Below, in pieces: positions 8,231-16,114 of a DNA stretch of 20,349 nucleotides (the stretch's first letter is position 1; every line of letters begins with the position of its first letter). The notes below the pieces were generated by a model. It was given only the letters and a program-made list of their open reading frames with translations, was not told the DNA's origin and did no database searches. The position numbers and the translations under genes were made by a program. This DNA comes from a bacterium (GTDB lineage: Bacteria; Fidelibacterota; Marinisomatia; Marinisomatales; JAHJCW01), in the NCBI GenBank assembly GCA_018812885.1, contig JAHJCW010000267.1:1-20349 (forward strand). Direction: 5' to 3'.

Positions 8231-8874
8231 TAAGCAATTTTCAAACTTTTAGACACTTCGTTGTCCAAACTGTCTAGTTGGATTTTTAATTTATTATTGC
8301 AAGTATCAAAATTATTATTTATTGAAAAATACAGTGGTTCACCAAACTTTAATTCTATGTGAGTAAATGGCTTGGTGATGTGAAAAGTGTCCCAATTTGT
8401 AAAACTCCAACTACGATGCGAACGACCCGCGGCAGGGATAATCGGAATCCCGGTTTTTTGTGCTGCTCTCACTGTGCCCGGTTTCGGAATTCTCGCCGGA
8501 CCTTTTGGACCATCGGGAGTAATTGCAAAAACATTATTAGGTTTTGATAAAAGTTCAACTATTTGCTGAAATACTTCACTTCCATTTTGTGAACTTGAAC
8601 CACGTAAGAATTTCCAACCCAACTTTTCACCAATATTGACACCAAGTTCAGCATCTTTGTGAAATCCTGCTAAAATGTGAAAATGATATTTGGCTAATTT
8701 GAGATATGGAATGAACATATTTCCGTGCCAGTAAGCTATAATAAATGAACCGTTTTTATTTAATAAATTCTCAACGTGCTGAAATCCTGTGATTTTCCAG
8801 CGACAAGATCCGTATAGAATTCTAATTAGTGAAGTTAGAATAGTTATTTTGATATTATTGAGAAAACCGGTCAT
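8230..8874 (-). CDS. DUF374 family lysophospholipid/lipid A acyltransferase-like protein
   Basis: A 214-residue protein of the DUF374 family, related to acyltransferases. Motifs: AYWHGNMF (47-54) with a possible catalytic His in WHG, FLRGSSSQNG (89-98) and TPDGPKGPARIPKPG (119-133). The family usually sits with lipid A or Kdo genes, and here it lies between lpxB and lpxK; a role in adding an acyl chain to lipid A or a precursor is inference. I chose the ATG at 8874 (MTGFLNN...), 10 bases after the lpxB stop. The frame also offers a TTG at 8904, which would overlap lpxB by 20 bases and is less likely. No Shine-Dalgarno sequence is seen. Confidence 0.87.
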   Translation of the reverse strand: MTGFLNNIKITILTSLIRILYGSCRWKITGFQHVENLLNKNGSFIIAYWHGNMFIPYLKLAKYHFHILAGFHKDAELGVNIGEKLGWKFLRGSSSQNGSEVFQQIVELLSKPNNVFAITPDGPKGPARIPKPGTVRAAQKTGIPIIPAAGRSHRSWSFTNWDTFHITKPFTHIELKFGEPLYFSINNNFDTCNNKLKIQLDSLDNEVSKSLKIA

Positions 8875-8884
8875 TGATTTTAGT

Positions 8885-10027
8885 CTAAAAAGTTTTTTCA
8901 GCAATTAATTTTGCAGCACGGGTGTAAACACTGGGAGTTCCTAATTCTTTTGTCATCTGTTTATACCCGTCAATCATTTTTTTACGTTCAGGAGTATCGG
9001 AGAGCAATGGAATAATTGCCTTAACAAGGGCATCCGGGGTCATTTTATGTTGAATAAACTCAGGTACAATTTTACGTTTCGCAATCAAGTTTATTAATGA
9101 TAAATATTTCACTTTGGTTAATTGTTTTCCAATCCAATAAGTAATGTTAGATGTCTTGTAACAAACGACTGTTGGTAAACCAAGTACAGCCGCTTCTAAA
9201 GTTGCAGTACCGGAAGCAATCAGCCCTGCGTCACCAAAATTCATAGTTAAGCGAGGGTCATCTTTTTCTATATGTACAAATTTTGGACAAGTCGGCAAAA
9301 TTACATCAGGCGACTTACCGACAATAAATTGTATGTTTGGAAAAATGTTATGCAATTTGTTGATAACATCATTAAATATTGGCCAATGACGATCTATCTC
9401 TTGCTGGCGACTGCCGGGTAGCAAGGTTAATAAAGGATTGTTTGGCGAAAGTGAATGTTTTGAAAAAAACTCATCCTTGTCAATGTCTGGTTGATCGATA
9501 TCAACAAAAGGATGTCCAATAAAATCAATATCTATTCCGCGCGCGTTGTACCAATCTTTTTCAAACGGAATAATACTTAAAGCTTGATCAGTGAATTTTT
9601 TTATTTTGAAAGCTCGACTTTCCTTCCAAGCCCAAACTTGCGGTAAAATAAAATATGTAACAGGAATATTTAAATTATGGATTTTTTTTGCCAAACTGAG
9701 ATTAAAACCTGGGTAATCAATTAATATTATGCGAGATGGCTGGATATTTTTTATTAGACGGATTGTGTTTTTCATTACCCTGCGAATATATGGTAGATGT
9801 TTTACAACCTCCGTGAATCCAACTAAGGATAGATTTGAAATATGTTCAACAATTTTAACTCCGGAGGTCTTCATTCTATCGCCTCCGTGACCTATAAACT
9901 TTATTTTGGGATAAAGTTTTAGCATTTCCAGTACTAACTGGGAACCGTGGATGTCGCCGGATTCTTCGCCTGCTATAATAAAAATATTATTTACAGGACT
10001 ATTTCTTCCCTGTTTAGATGAAATCAT
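8885..10027 (-). CDS. lpxB: Lipid A disaccharide synthase
   Basis: A 380-residue GT-B glycosyltransferase (family GT19) that joins UDP-2,3-diacylglucosamine and lipid X. Visible motifs: AGEESGDIHG (19-28), GHGGDRM (46-52), IDYPGFN (103-109), FILPQVWAWKESR (126-138), GHPFVD (171-176), LLPGSRQQEIDRHWP (202-216) and the ASGTATLEAA donor-site segment near 270. The length is normal. It ends with TAG; readthrough would add only nine codons to a TAA. It starts at an ATG 26 bases after the methyltransferase stop. lpxA, lpxC and lpxD are not in the window. Confidence 0.96.
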   Translation of the reverse strand: MISSKQGRNSPVNNIFIIAGEESGDIHGSQLVLEMLKLYPKIKFIGHGGDRMKTSGVKIVEHISNLSLVGFTEVVKHLPYIRRVMKNTIRLIKNIQPSRIILIDYPGFNLSLAKKIHNLNIPVTYFILPQVWAWKESRAFKIKKFTDQALSIIPFEKDWYNARGIDIDFIGHPFVDIDQPDIDKDEFFSKHSLSPNNPLLTLLPGSRQQEIDRHWPIFNDVINKLHNIFPNIQFIVGKSPDVILPTCPKFVHIEKDDPRLTMNFGDAGLIASGTATLEAAVLGLPTVVCYKTSNITYWIGKQLTKVKYLSLINLIAKRKIVPEFIQHKMTPDALVKAIIPLLSDTPERKKMIDGYKQMTKELGTPSVYTRAAKLIAEKTF

Positions 10028-10053
10028 TTTTTAATAAATTGATTAGAGCGTTT

Positions 10054-10635
10054 TTATATTGCTGAAATTTGGGCTCGAATAAAGATTAATATCAAGATTA
10101 ACAAAATATTTAAAAGAGTGCTTTTCTCAGACTTAAGAACTTTTTTAAAACATAGCGGTTCTTGTTTTGTTGCAAGTTTCCAAGGTGTTAATCTTGGGAT
10201 TAATGCCGGAACATTTTTGCAATAAGTCAAATATTCTTTATCAAACAGTTTAGTTAATGTTTCTTGTTCTAATGAAACAATCAATAAATATTGAATAATA
10301 AAAAACAATAGTGTGATACATAACATGAACCAGACAGTTGATCCTCCCGCAATTAGAACAATCCCTAAATAGATTATCATATTTCCAAGATATAGGGGAT
10401 TGCGCAAATAGGCAAATGGTCCTGATGTGCAAAGTTTAGAAGCACCTACTTTTGTCGTTCGCGTTCTACCGCCAGCATAACTGTTAGCCCAAATTCTACC
10501 AAGTTCACCGATTGCAAGCAGAATGAACCCAAAATAAATTATGGGCTGATAAGGTTTTGAAAAAAACAACAGTAATAATACAAGGGGTATTGGTGTATAA
10601 CTGCGGTTTTTAAAGAAGAATTGGCGGATATCCAT
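10054..10635 (-). CDS. Isoprenylcysteine carboxyl methyltransferase (ICMT/PEMT) family membrane protein
   Basis: A 193-residue integral membrane protein with about five membrane segments. The family signature GPFAYLRNPLYLGN (72-85) and the EQETLTKLFDKEYLTYCKNVP region (123-143) form the S-adenosylmethionine site in this family. In bacteria the substrate is usually unknown: members methylate lipids, quinone-like or other membrane compounds rather than prenylated proteins. It has an extra C-terminal membrane segment (about 172-190). The ATG overlaps the stop of the Gfo/Idh gene by one base (TAATG), and lpxB follows, so a role in lipid A or another envelope lipid is suggested by context only. 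Confidence 0.85.
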   Translation of the reverse strand: MDIRQFFFKNRSYTPIPLVLLLLFFSKPYQPIIYFGFILLAIGELGRIWANSYAGGRTRTTKVGASKLCTSGPFAYLRNPLYLGNMIIYLGIVLIAGGSTVWFMLCITLLFFIIQYLLIVSLEQETLTKLFDKEYLTYCKNVPALIPRLTPWKLATKQEPLCFKKVLKSEKSTLLNILLILILIFIRAQISAI

Positions 10636-11627
10636 TAAAGAACATCTTCAATAATCATTTTATGAATGTTGGTAGCTACTTCCAAAGCATCTCTACCTGC
10701 TTTGCCGTCAACAATTGGCTTAGCTTTTCCTTGAATTGACTCGATGAAATTAGTCAGTTCAAGTCGAAGGGCATCAATTTTTTCAACAGTTGGTTTCTCG
10801 TAAACTATAGCTCGAAGTCTACCGTTACTATCTAACGGAGCAGTAACCAAGGCATTAGAAACCTTTATGTCCGAATCAACTGAGCGATATACTTCGGTTA
10901 GTCCTAAGAGAAAATCAATTGTGACATACATATCACGTTGGAAAAGTTTTAGTTTTCTTACTTTATTTTGCGCAATGCGACTTGAGGTTAGATTAGCTAC
11001 AGTGCCATTTTCAAAACGGATTCGAGCGTTGGCAATGTCAACTGAATTTGTCATGATTGAAACACCGCTGGCACGTATGGTTTTCACAGGACTGTCGACC
11101 AATGATAGAATTATATCAATATCATGAATCATAAGGTCAAGGACAACCGGGACTTCTGTGCCGCGAACCGTATATGGAGCAAGCCGCTGTACTTCAATAA
11201 ATTTTGGTTTTAACTCAAAGCCCTTTAACGCCAATAGAGCCGGGTTCAGGCGTTCGATATGTCCAACCTGTATTACTGTCCCGTTTTTTTCAGTAAGTGA
11301 AAGCAGATGATCAGCTTCAGCAACAGTTTTTGTTATGGGCTTTTCAATAAATACATGTTTACCGGATTTTATGCATAGTTCGGCAATTTCTGCATGTTGA
11401 GTTGTCGGTGTCACAATTGATATGGCATCACAGGTAGAAAGCAATTCAGCAACGGTACGATAAGATTTTGTTTTATATTGTTTTGCAATTTCATTAGCAC
11501 GTGTAGTATCTAAATCATAGACACCCATGAGAATAGCGCCGGGTAGTGATGCAAAGTGTTTTACGTGATGTTGGCCTAAATGTCCAACACCGATTACGCC
11601 TACTTTTATTGGTTTTGATAACTTCAT
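10635..11627 (-). CDS. Gfo/Idh/MocA family NAD(P)-dependent oxidoreductase
   Basis: A 330-residue sugar or nucleotide-sugar dehydrogenase. The Rossmann motif is GVIGVGHLGQHH (10-21), EKP is at 95-97, GHIERLNP at 122-129, and the catalytic-type His168 in DLMIHDIDI. The sequence lies in the lipid A operon. Family members near lipid A genes include GnnA, which oxidises UDP-GlcNAc before amination by GnnB; no aminotransferase is visible here, so this is only a candidate. I chose the ATG at 11627 giving MKLSKPIKVG; the frame extends to a TTG at 11669 directly after the ychF stop, but that adds 14 unconserved-looking residues. It could be a different sugar reductase. Confidence 0.85.
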   Translation of the reverse strand: MKLSKPIKVGVIGVGHLGQHHVKHFASLPGAILMGVYDLDTTRANEIAKQYKTKSYRTVAELLSTCDAISIVTPTTQHAEIAELCIKSGKHVFIEKPITKTVAEADHLLSLTEKNGTVIQVGHIERLNPALLALKGFELKPKFIEVQRLAPYTVRGTEVPVVLDLMIHDIDIILSLVDSPVKTIRASGVSIMTNSVDIANARIRFENGTVANLTSSRIAQNKVRKLKLFQRDMYVTIDFLLGLTEVYRSVDSDIKVSNALVTAPLDSNGRLRAIVYEKPTVEKIDALRLELTNFIESIQGKAKPIVDGKAGRDALEVATNIHKMIIEDVL

Positions 11628-11669
11628 TGACTGTATAAATTTACAATAAGATGATGTACTGTGAAACAA

Positions 11670-12770
11670 TCAAACATTGAACTTAAAGAAAATACAATCT
11701 CCATCTTTTACAATATAATGTTTCCCTTCTTGGCGGACCAATCCGGCATCGCGCACAGCGATTTCCGTCCCAAGGGTAATTAAATCGTTATATTTATATA
11801 TTTCTGCTTTAATGAATCCGCGTTGAAAATCAGTATGAATTTCTCCGGCAGCCTCAGGTGCAGTAGCGCCTTGTTTAATTGTCCATGCGCGTACTTCCTT
11901 TGGACCTCCGGTAAAAAATGTTTCTAAATTAAGGAGCTTGAAACTCGCATGAATAAGTTTTTCTAAACCAGGTTCAGGTAGATTATATTCATTTAAAAAC
12001 ATTTGCTTATCCTCACCTTCTAGTGTTGCAATTTCTTGTTCGAGCTTTCCGCAGAGACGTATTGCGAGATTCCCTTCTTTTTCAGCAAAGTCGAAAAGAG
12101 CTTGTACATGTTCATTGCGCTTAACCTTTTGGATTTCCCGCTCATCGACATTAGCTACATACAAGATGGGTTTACGCGACATTAAAAACAAAGATCTAAT
12201 AAAAGGAAGATCATCAGTTTCCGCAGGAAAAGTTCGAGCGCGGCGTCCATTATTTAAATGTCCTAATAATTGCTCAAGTACTTTCATTTTTCTGACTGCA
12301 CTTTTATCACCGCTTCTGGAGATTTTAGCTATTTTGATTAAACGCCTATCAAGTGTGGCAATGTCAGCCAATAAAAGCTCTGTTTCAATTAGTTCAGCAT
12401 CCCGAACGGGATCAACGTTTCCTTCAACATGAACAACATTGCTATCATCAAAACACCTTACGACGTGAATAATGGCGCCGACCTGTTTGATTTGGCCCAA
12501 GAACTGATTGCCTAACCCCTCTCCATCACTGGCGCCCCTAACTAAACCGGCAATATCAGTAAATTCAACAATCGCAGGTGTGACCTTTTCCGGTTTGTAA
12601 ATTCTCTCAAGCTCAAACAGTCTTGGGTCGGGAAGTGGAACAATGCCAACGTGCGGATCAATAGTACAAAAAGGATAATTTTCAGCCGGGACGCTTAATG
12701 CAGTTAGTGCATTAAAAATGGTTGATTTGCCGACATTTGGCAAACCCACTATTCCGCATTGAAGTGACAT
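11670..12770 (-). CDS. ychF: Redox-regulated ATPase YchF (Obg family)
   Basis: A 366-residue cytosolic P-loop protein of the Obg group that prefers ATP and binds ribosomes. G1 is GLPNVGKST (9-17), G3 is DIAGLVRGAS (72-81), and NVDE (207-210) replaces the usual NKxD of GTPases, as expected for YchF. A coiled helical insert spans about 120-190 and the TGS domain is at the C-terminus (RAWTIKQGATAPEAAGEIH onward). Length and motifs are fully normal. The ATG lies 2 bases after the fabA stop, so the two are probably one transcript. It has no functional tie to lipid A; the position is likely just shared growth-linked expression. Confidence 0.97.
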   Translation of the reverse strand: MSLQCGIVGLPNVGKSTIFNALTALSVPAENYPFCTIDPHVGIVPLPDPRLFELERIYKPEKVTPAIVEFTDIAGLVRGASDGEGLGNQFLGQIKQVGAIIHVVRCFDDSNVVHVEGNVDPVRDAELIETELLLADIATLDRRLIKIAKISRSGDKSAVRKMKVLEQLLGHLNNGRRARTFPAETDDLPFIRSLFLMSRKPILYVANVDEREIQKVKRNEHVQALFDFAEKEGNLAIRLCGKLEQEIATLEGEDKQMFLNEYNLPEPGLEKLIHASFKLLNLETFFTGGPKEVRAWTIKQGATAPEAAGEIHTDFQRGFIKAEIYKYNDLITLGTEIAVRDAGLVRQEGKHYIVKDGDCIFFKFNV

Positions 12771-12772
12771 AA

Positions 12773-13318
12773 TTAAAATGTATCTAAAGCTGGGTCAGCT
12801 CCAAAATCCCAAGTTAAATTCTCAAAGAGACCGACTTGTAAGTCTTTTGCAAAATATATAACTTTATCTTTTACCGACAAAGCTGCATCGCCCCATACCA
12901 TAAATACCGGCTTTTTCATTACTTTTTTGATGTCAATTTTATAAGTGATTTTATTATGATAAGGTCGTACCTGTCCCTTGAATTTTAATTCTTTTACACC
13001 TAAGGCTCGACCGCGACCCGTTCCTCCCGCCCAAGAAAGGAAAAATCCTAATAGTTGCCAAAATCCGTCGAGGCCAAGACAACCGGGCATTACGGGGTCG
13101 CCTTTAAAATGACAATCGAAAAACCAATTTTTAGGATTAATATTTAATTCTGCAAGAATGGAGCCCTTGCCATATTTTCCACCCTCTTCGGTAATTTTTA
13201 GAATGCGATCAATCATTAACATTGGCGGCTTAGGTAGTTTACCATTCTCTTGACCAAAAACATTACCTTCGGCAATCTTCAATAAATCTTTTTTTGAATA
13301 ACTTAATTTTTTCTGCAT
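12773..13318 (-). CDS. fabA: 3-hydroxydecanoyl-ACP dehydratase/isomerase
   Basis: A 181-residue single-hotdog enzyme that dehydrates 3-hydroxyacyl-ACP and isomerises trans-2- to cis-3-decenoyl-ACP, the entry to unsaturated fatty acids. The catalytic pair His70 (FFDCHFKGDPVMPG) and Asp84 (GLDGFWQLLGF) sit at the same residue numbers as in E. coli FabA. KGRALGV-like RGRALGVKELKFKGQV follows, and length exceeds E. coli by about 10 residues at the C-terminus. The catalytic Asp and the full-length similarity favour FabA over FabZ. It heads the long minus-strand block and is divergent from the fabI-like gene. Its usual partner fabB is not in the window. Confidence 0.93.
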   Translation of the reverse strand: MQKKLSYSKKDLLKIAEGNVFGQENGKLPKPPMLMIDRILKITEEGGKYGKGSILAELNINPKNWFFDCHFKGDPVMPGCLGLDGFWQLLGFFLSWAGGTGRGRALGVKELKFKGQVRPYHNKITYKIDIKKVMKKPVFMVWGDAALSVKDKVIYFAKDLQVGLFENLTWDFGADPALDTF

Positions 13319-13354
13319 AGATGATTATTCCATAAATAACATAATTTTCAGTGG

Positions 13355-13385
13355 CAAGATTATTAGTAATACAGGAAATGGGCAA
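13355..13385 (-). promoter_or_regulatory. Possible fabA promoter (Bacteroidota-like)
   Basis: On the minus strand, TTG (complement of 13383-13385) is followed by 20 bases and TAATCTTG (complement of 13355-13362), one mismatch from TAnnTTTG. The fabA ATG follows after about 36 bases. It sits in the 143-bp divergent region shared with fabI. Confidence 0.4.
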
Positions 13386-13409
13386 GTATTCTTTATGAAA
13401 ACCCAAATT

Positions 13410-13439
13410 TTGGAAAACGAAGATATTTTTTTAAATTCG
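13410..13439 (+). promoter_or_regulatory. Possible fabI promoter (Bacteroidota-like)
   Basis: TTG at 13410-13412 (TTTG from 13409) is followed by 19 bases and TAAATTCG at 13432-13439, two mismatches from TAnnTTTG. The fabI ATG follows at 13462 with GGAG at 13453-13456. It sits back to back with the fabA promoter candidate. Confidence 0.38.
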
Positions 13440-13461
13440 CCCCTTCAAATTTGGAGCAACT

Positions 13462-14247
13462 ATGAAACAATGGGTATTAATATTAGGATGTTCTACCGGA
13501 CATGGCGGCGCTACAGCAAAGCGCTTAGCCGAAGACGGGTATGGCATATTGGGATTTCATTTTGATCGCGCTGATATAAAAAGACAAGCGTTAAAATTTA
13601 AAGATGAATTAGCAGAAATAAATGGTAGCCGCGTGCATTTCTGGAATAAAAATGCGGCCGACATTGAGGTTATGAATGAATATGTACCAATTATTAAAGA
13701 TATTGTTGGTGATGGAACATTAAAATTATTGCTCCATTCCATTGCCTTTGGTACAACCATGAATCTGCTTGGTGAAAAGCATGTAACCCGCAAGCAAATG
13801 GATATGACCGTTCACGTTATGGGAATGTCTATGTTATATTAGATACAAAAACTGCATGATGCAAAATTGATTGGCGAAGGCTCACGCGTTATGGGTTTTA
13901 CCAGTGAAGGTAATTATGTATCGATGGAAGGATATGGTCCTATAAGCGTCGCCAAAGTGGCGATGGAGGCAATCCTACGACAAATTGGTTGGGAGCTTGG
14001 GAAGTTTGGCATCACTGCCAATATAATTCAAGCAGGAGTAACACCAACACGGGCGCTTACGAAAATCTCTGACAGGTGGGAAGAGTGGATAAAACGCACA
14101 GAATATCGAAATCCAATGCGTCGCACGACCACTCCGGAAGATGTTGCTAATACTGTATCATTATTGTTACGACCTGAAGCTGATTTCATTAATTGTTCAA
14201 CTATCCATTGTGATGGCGGGGAACATCGCTCTGGAAGGATATATTAA
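13462..14247 (+). pseudogene. fabI: Enoyl-ACP reductase (FabI-like), interrupted by one in-frame TAG
   Basis: The frame encodes 261 residues, the length of E. coli FabI, but codon 127 (13840-13842) is TAG. The first part (126 residues) has the NAD-binding GCSTGHGGATAKRL and the FabI-like LLLHSIAFGT (about 89-98). The second part, in the same frame with no indel, has the active-site Tyr158-X6-Lys165 (YGPISVAK), the GWELGKFGITANIIQAG segment and the DGGEH end. Neither half alone could be active, since one lacks the catalytic Tyr/Lys and the other the nucleotide-binding fold. The start is an ATG with GGAG (13453-13456). A single base change (for example from TGG or CAG) explains the stop. Either it is a recent nonsense mutation, a sequence error, or TAG is suppressed here. 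It is atypical for FabI, so another short-chain reductase role is possible. Confidence 0.85.
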
Positions 14248-14256
14248 CTAGTTGAT

Positions 14257-14322
14257 TACCCCCTCTTTGATTCTCCCCCTATTTTAGGGGGAGAAGATTT
14301 GCGGAGCAAATTTGTAGGGGTA
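14257..14322. repeat. Nested palindromic REP-like element, possible bidirectional terminator
   Basis: A 66-bp element between convergent fabI and the acyl-CoA dehydrogenase gene. Outer arms are TACCCC (14257-14262) and GGGGTA (14317-14322). Inside is a perfect 11-bp hairpin, TTCTCCCCCTA (14271-14281) with TAGGGGGAGAA (14285-14295) and a TTT loop, then a second hairpin ATTTGC-GGA-GCAAAT (14297-14311). No T-run follows the stems, so it is not a textbook terminator. The form resembles short repeated intergenic palindromes; only one good copy is in the window, so dispersal is inferred. Confidence 0.7.
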
Positions 14323-14328
14323 TACCGA

Positions 14329-16032
14329 TTAAACAATAATCTCTGAATGATTATCAACTATATTTCTATTGCCGCTGATTACAAATTCTGAGTTTTGTTT
14401 GATCTTGAGTTTTGCTTCTTCAATCCAAATTTCAGCTAATTTTGCTTTTCTATCATTTTTTATAGCGGCATCTAAAAATAGTGTTGAAATATAAATATCC
14501 AAGCACATTTTTACAATCCGTTCAGAAATGAATTCAGTATATTCATGATCCATTTGATTTTTAATAGTTTCAACTGCTTTGTCAAAGGACGTGATCATTG
14601 ATTTTACAGAACTAGAAAGTGGTTGCAGATCAGATTTAAAAGACAATTCTTTAAACTTATCAAGTTCTTTATTTAGCACACCTGCTAAAATTCCGCCGAT
14701 TGCTGCAACCACTTGCAGTTGAGAAGTTCCTTCATAAATATTAGTAATTCTCGCATCGCGATAGTAACGTTCCATATCGTAATCTTTCATGTACCCATTA
14801 CCGGCCATTATCTGTAAACCGTCATAAGCTGTTTTGTTCGCCATTTCGGCGTTAAAATATTTAGAAAATGGCGTTAAAATTCCTGCTAATCGTTCAAGAT
14901 ATTTGGTTTCTTTTCGGTCAGCATTCGGATTTTTAGATGACACTTTTAGTTTATCAACTACTTTTCCTGTTTCATAAAGCAATAATCTTCCAGCTTCAAT
15001 GTTTAGGCGCATATCAGAAAGCATTTTATAAACAGCCGGGATTTCAATAATTGGCTTACCAAATTGGATGCGTGTTTCGGCATACTCTTTAGCTAAATTA
15101 TATGCCGCTTCAGAGATACCAAGTGCCTGCGCAGCTACGGCAATTCTTGCGCCATTCATTAATGACATAATATATTTGATCAAACCAAATTTGCGTTTTC
15201 CGATAAGATAGGCCGGAGTATTGTTGAAGGTCATTTCGCAGGTTGGCGACCCGTGAATACCAAGTTTTTCCTCTATTCGGTCTATGTTAATTGTTTTATC
15301 TTTGGAACAGACAAACATCGAAAGTCCGCGACCATCGGTAGTTCCCAGCTCCGATCGCGCTAATACTAAAAGCGTAGTGCCGTTTCCATTGGTAATAAAA
15401 CGTTTTGTTCCATTAAGATGCCAAACACCGCTATCATCACCGTCTATCGGTGGCGTGGCTTTAGTTTTGACCGATTGCAAATCTGAACCGAAGTCCGGTT
15501 CGGTCAATACCATTGCTCCGGTGGCTTCCCCCGTTGCCAAGGGCAGAATATATTTCGCCTTCTGCTCATCATTGCCAAAATCTTCGATGGTTTCTGCAAT
15601 ATCCTGTAAACCCACCAATGTCATTAATGATGCATCGGCACGCGAAACCATTTCTATGATAGCTATTTTAATGGTTTGCGGCATATTAAGTCCGCCGTAT
15701 TCGTAGGGAAGTGAAATACCCATCAAATTCATTTCTTTAAAATCGTTGAGATTCTCTAACACCAATGGATTCATCGTTACATCGCCATTTTCACAAATGT
15801 GTCCCTCTTTGTCAATTTGTCGTGAGCGTTCAAAAATCGGCCCAGCACAAATATCACCAACAACTTCAAGAATATCTAAATAATTTTGTGCGGCTTCGTC
15901 GCGGTTGGCGGGTGCGAAATCGTATTCTTTAGAGCTGGAATAATCACCTTCCACGATATCGGCTAACGCCTTTAAGTCGAGGCGCTCTAAGTTGAATTTT
16001 ATGTCCGGATTGTCAGTAAAATAGTTTTGCAT
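14329..16032 (-). CDS. Acyl-CoA dehydrogenase
   Basis: A 567-residue FAD enzyme that makes trans-2-enoyl-CoA from acyl-CoA in beta-oxidation or a related pathway. The FAD/substrate motif VLTEPDFGSDLQSVKTKA lies at 175-192, and the catalytic base is predicted as Glu434 in NIYEGTSQLQ. RIQFGKPI (321-328) and the QIMAGNGYMKDYDMERYYRDARI run are standard. An extended C-terminal helical part (about 450-567) and an N-terminal extension place it with the long FadE/DmdC-like group rather than the 380-residue type. The exact substrate is unknown. The ATG has only a weak GGAC upstream. It lies 82 bases downstream of the MFS gene on the same strand. Confidence 0.92.
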   Translation of the reverse strand: MQNYFTDNPDIKFNLERLDLKALADIVEGDYSSSKEYDFAPANRDEAAQNYLDILEVVGDICAGPIFERSRQIDKEGHICENGDVTMNPLVLENLNDFKEMNLMGISLPYEYGGLNMPQTIKIAIIEMVSRADASLMTLVGLQDIAETIEDFGNDEQKAKYILPLATGEATGAMVLTEPDFGSDLQSVKTKATPPIDGDDSGVWHLNGTKRFITNGNGTTLLVLARSELGTTDGRGLSMFVCSKDKTINIDRIEEKLGIHGSPTCEMTFNNTPAYLIGKRKFGLIKYIMSLMNGARIAVAAQALGISEAAYNLAKEYAETRIQFGKPIIEIPAVYKMLSDMRLNIEAGRLLLYETGKVVDKLKVSSKNPNADRKETKYLERLAGILTPFSKYFNAEMANKTAYDGLQIMAGNGYMKDYDMERYYRDARITNIYEGTSQLQVVAAIGGILAGVLNKELDKFKELSFKSDLQPLSSSVKSMITSFDKAVETIKNQMDHEYTEFISERIVKMCLDIYISTLFLDAAIKNDRKAKLAEIWIEEAKLKIKQNSEFVISGNRNIVDNHSEIIV

Positions 16033-16114
16033 AGTTAGTCCTAGTATTTAAATGAATTAATTATGAAAATTAAAAAACATATCTAAGGAAAATAAAATTT
16101 TCTTGGCAGTTTTA

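Noticed and set aside
13462..14247. Genome-wide recoding of TAG as a sense codon
   Set aside because: lpxB and the MFS gene both end at TAG exactly where their families end; in the MFS gene it is followed at once by TAA. All other gene bodies here lack in-frame TAG, so TAG acts as a stop in this genome.
15284..15706. 140-codon plus-strand frame inside the acyl-CoA dehydrogenase gene
   Set aside because: It is antisense to a conserved, motif-rich region and has no features of its own.
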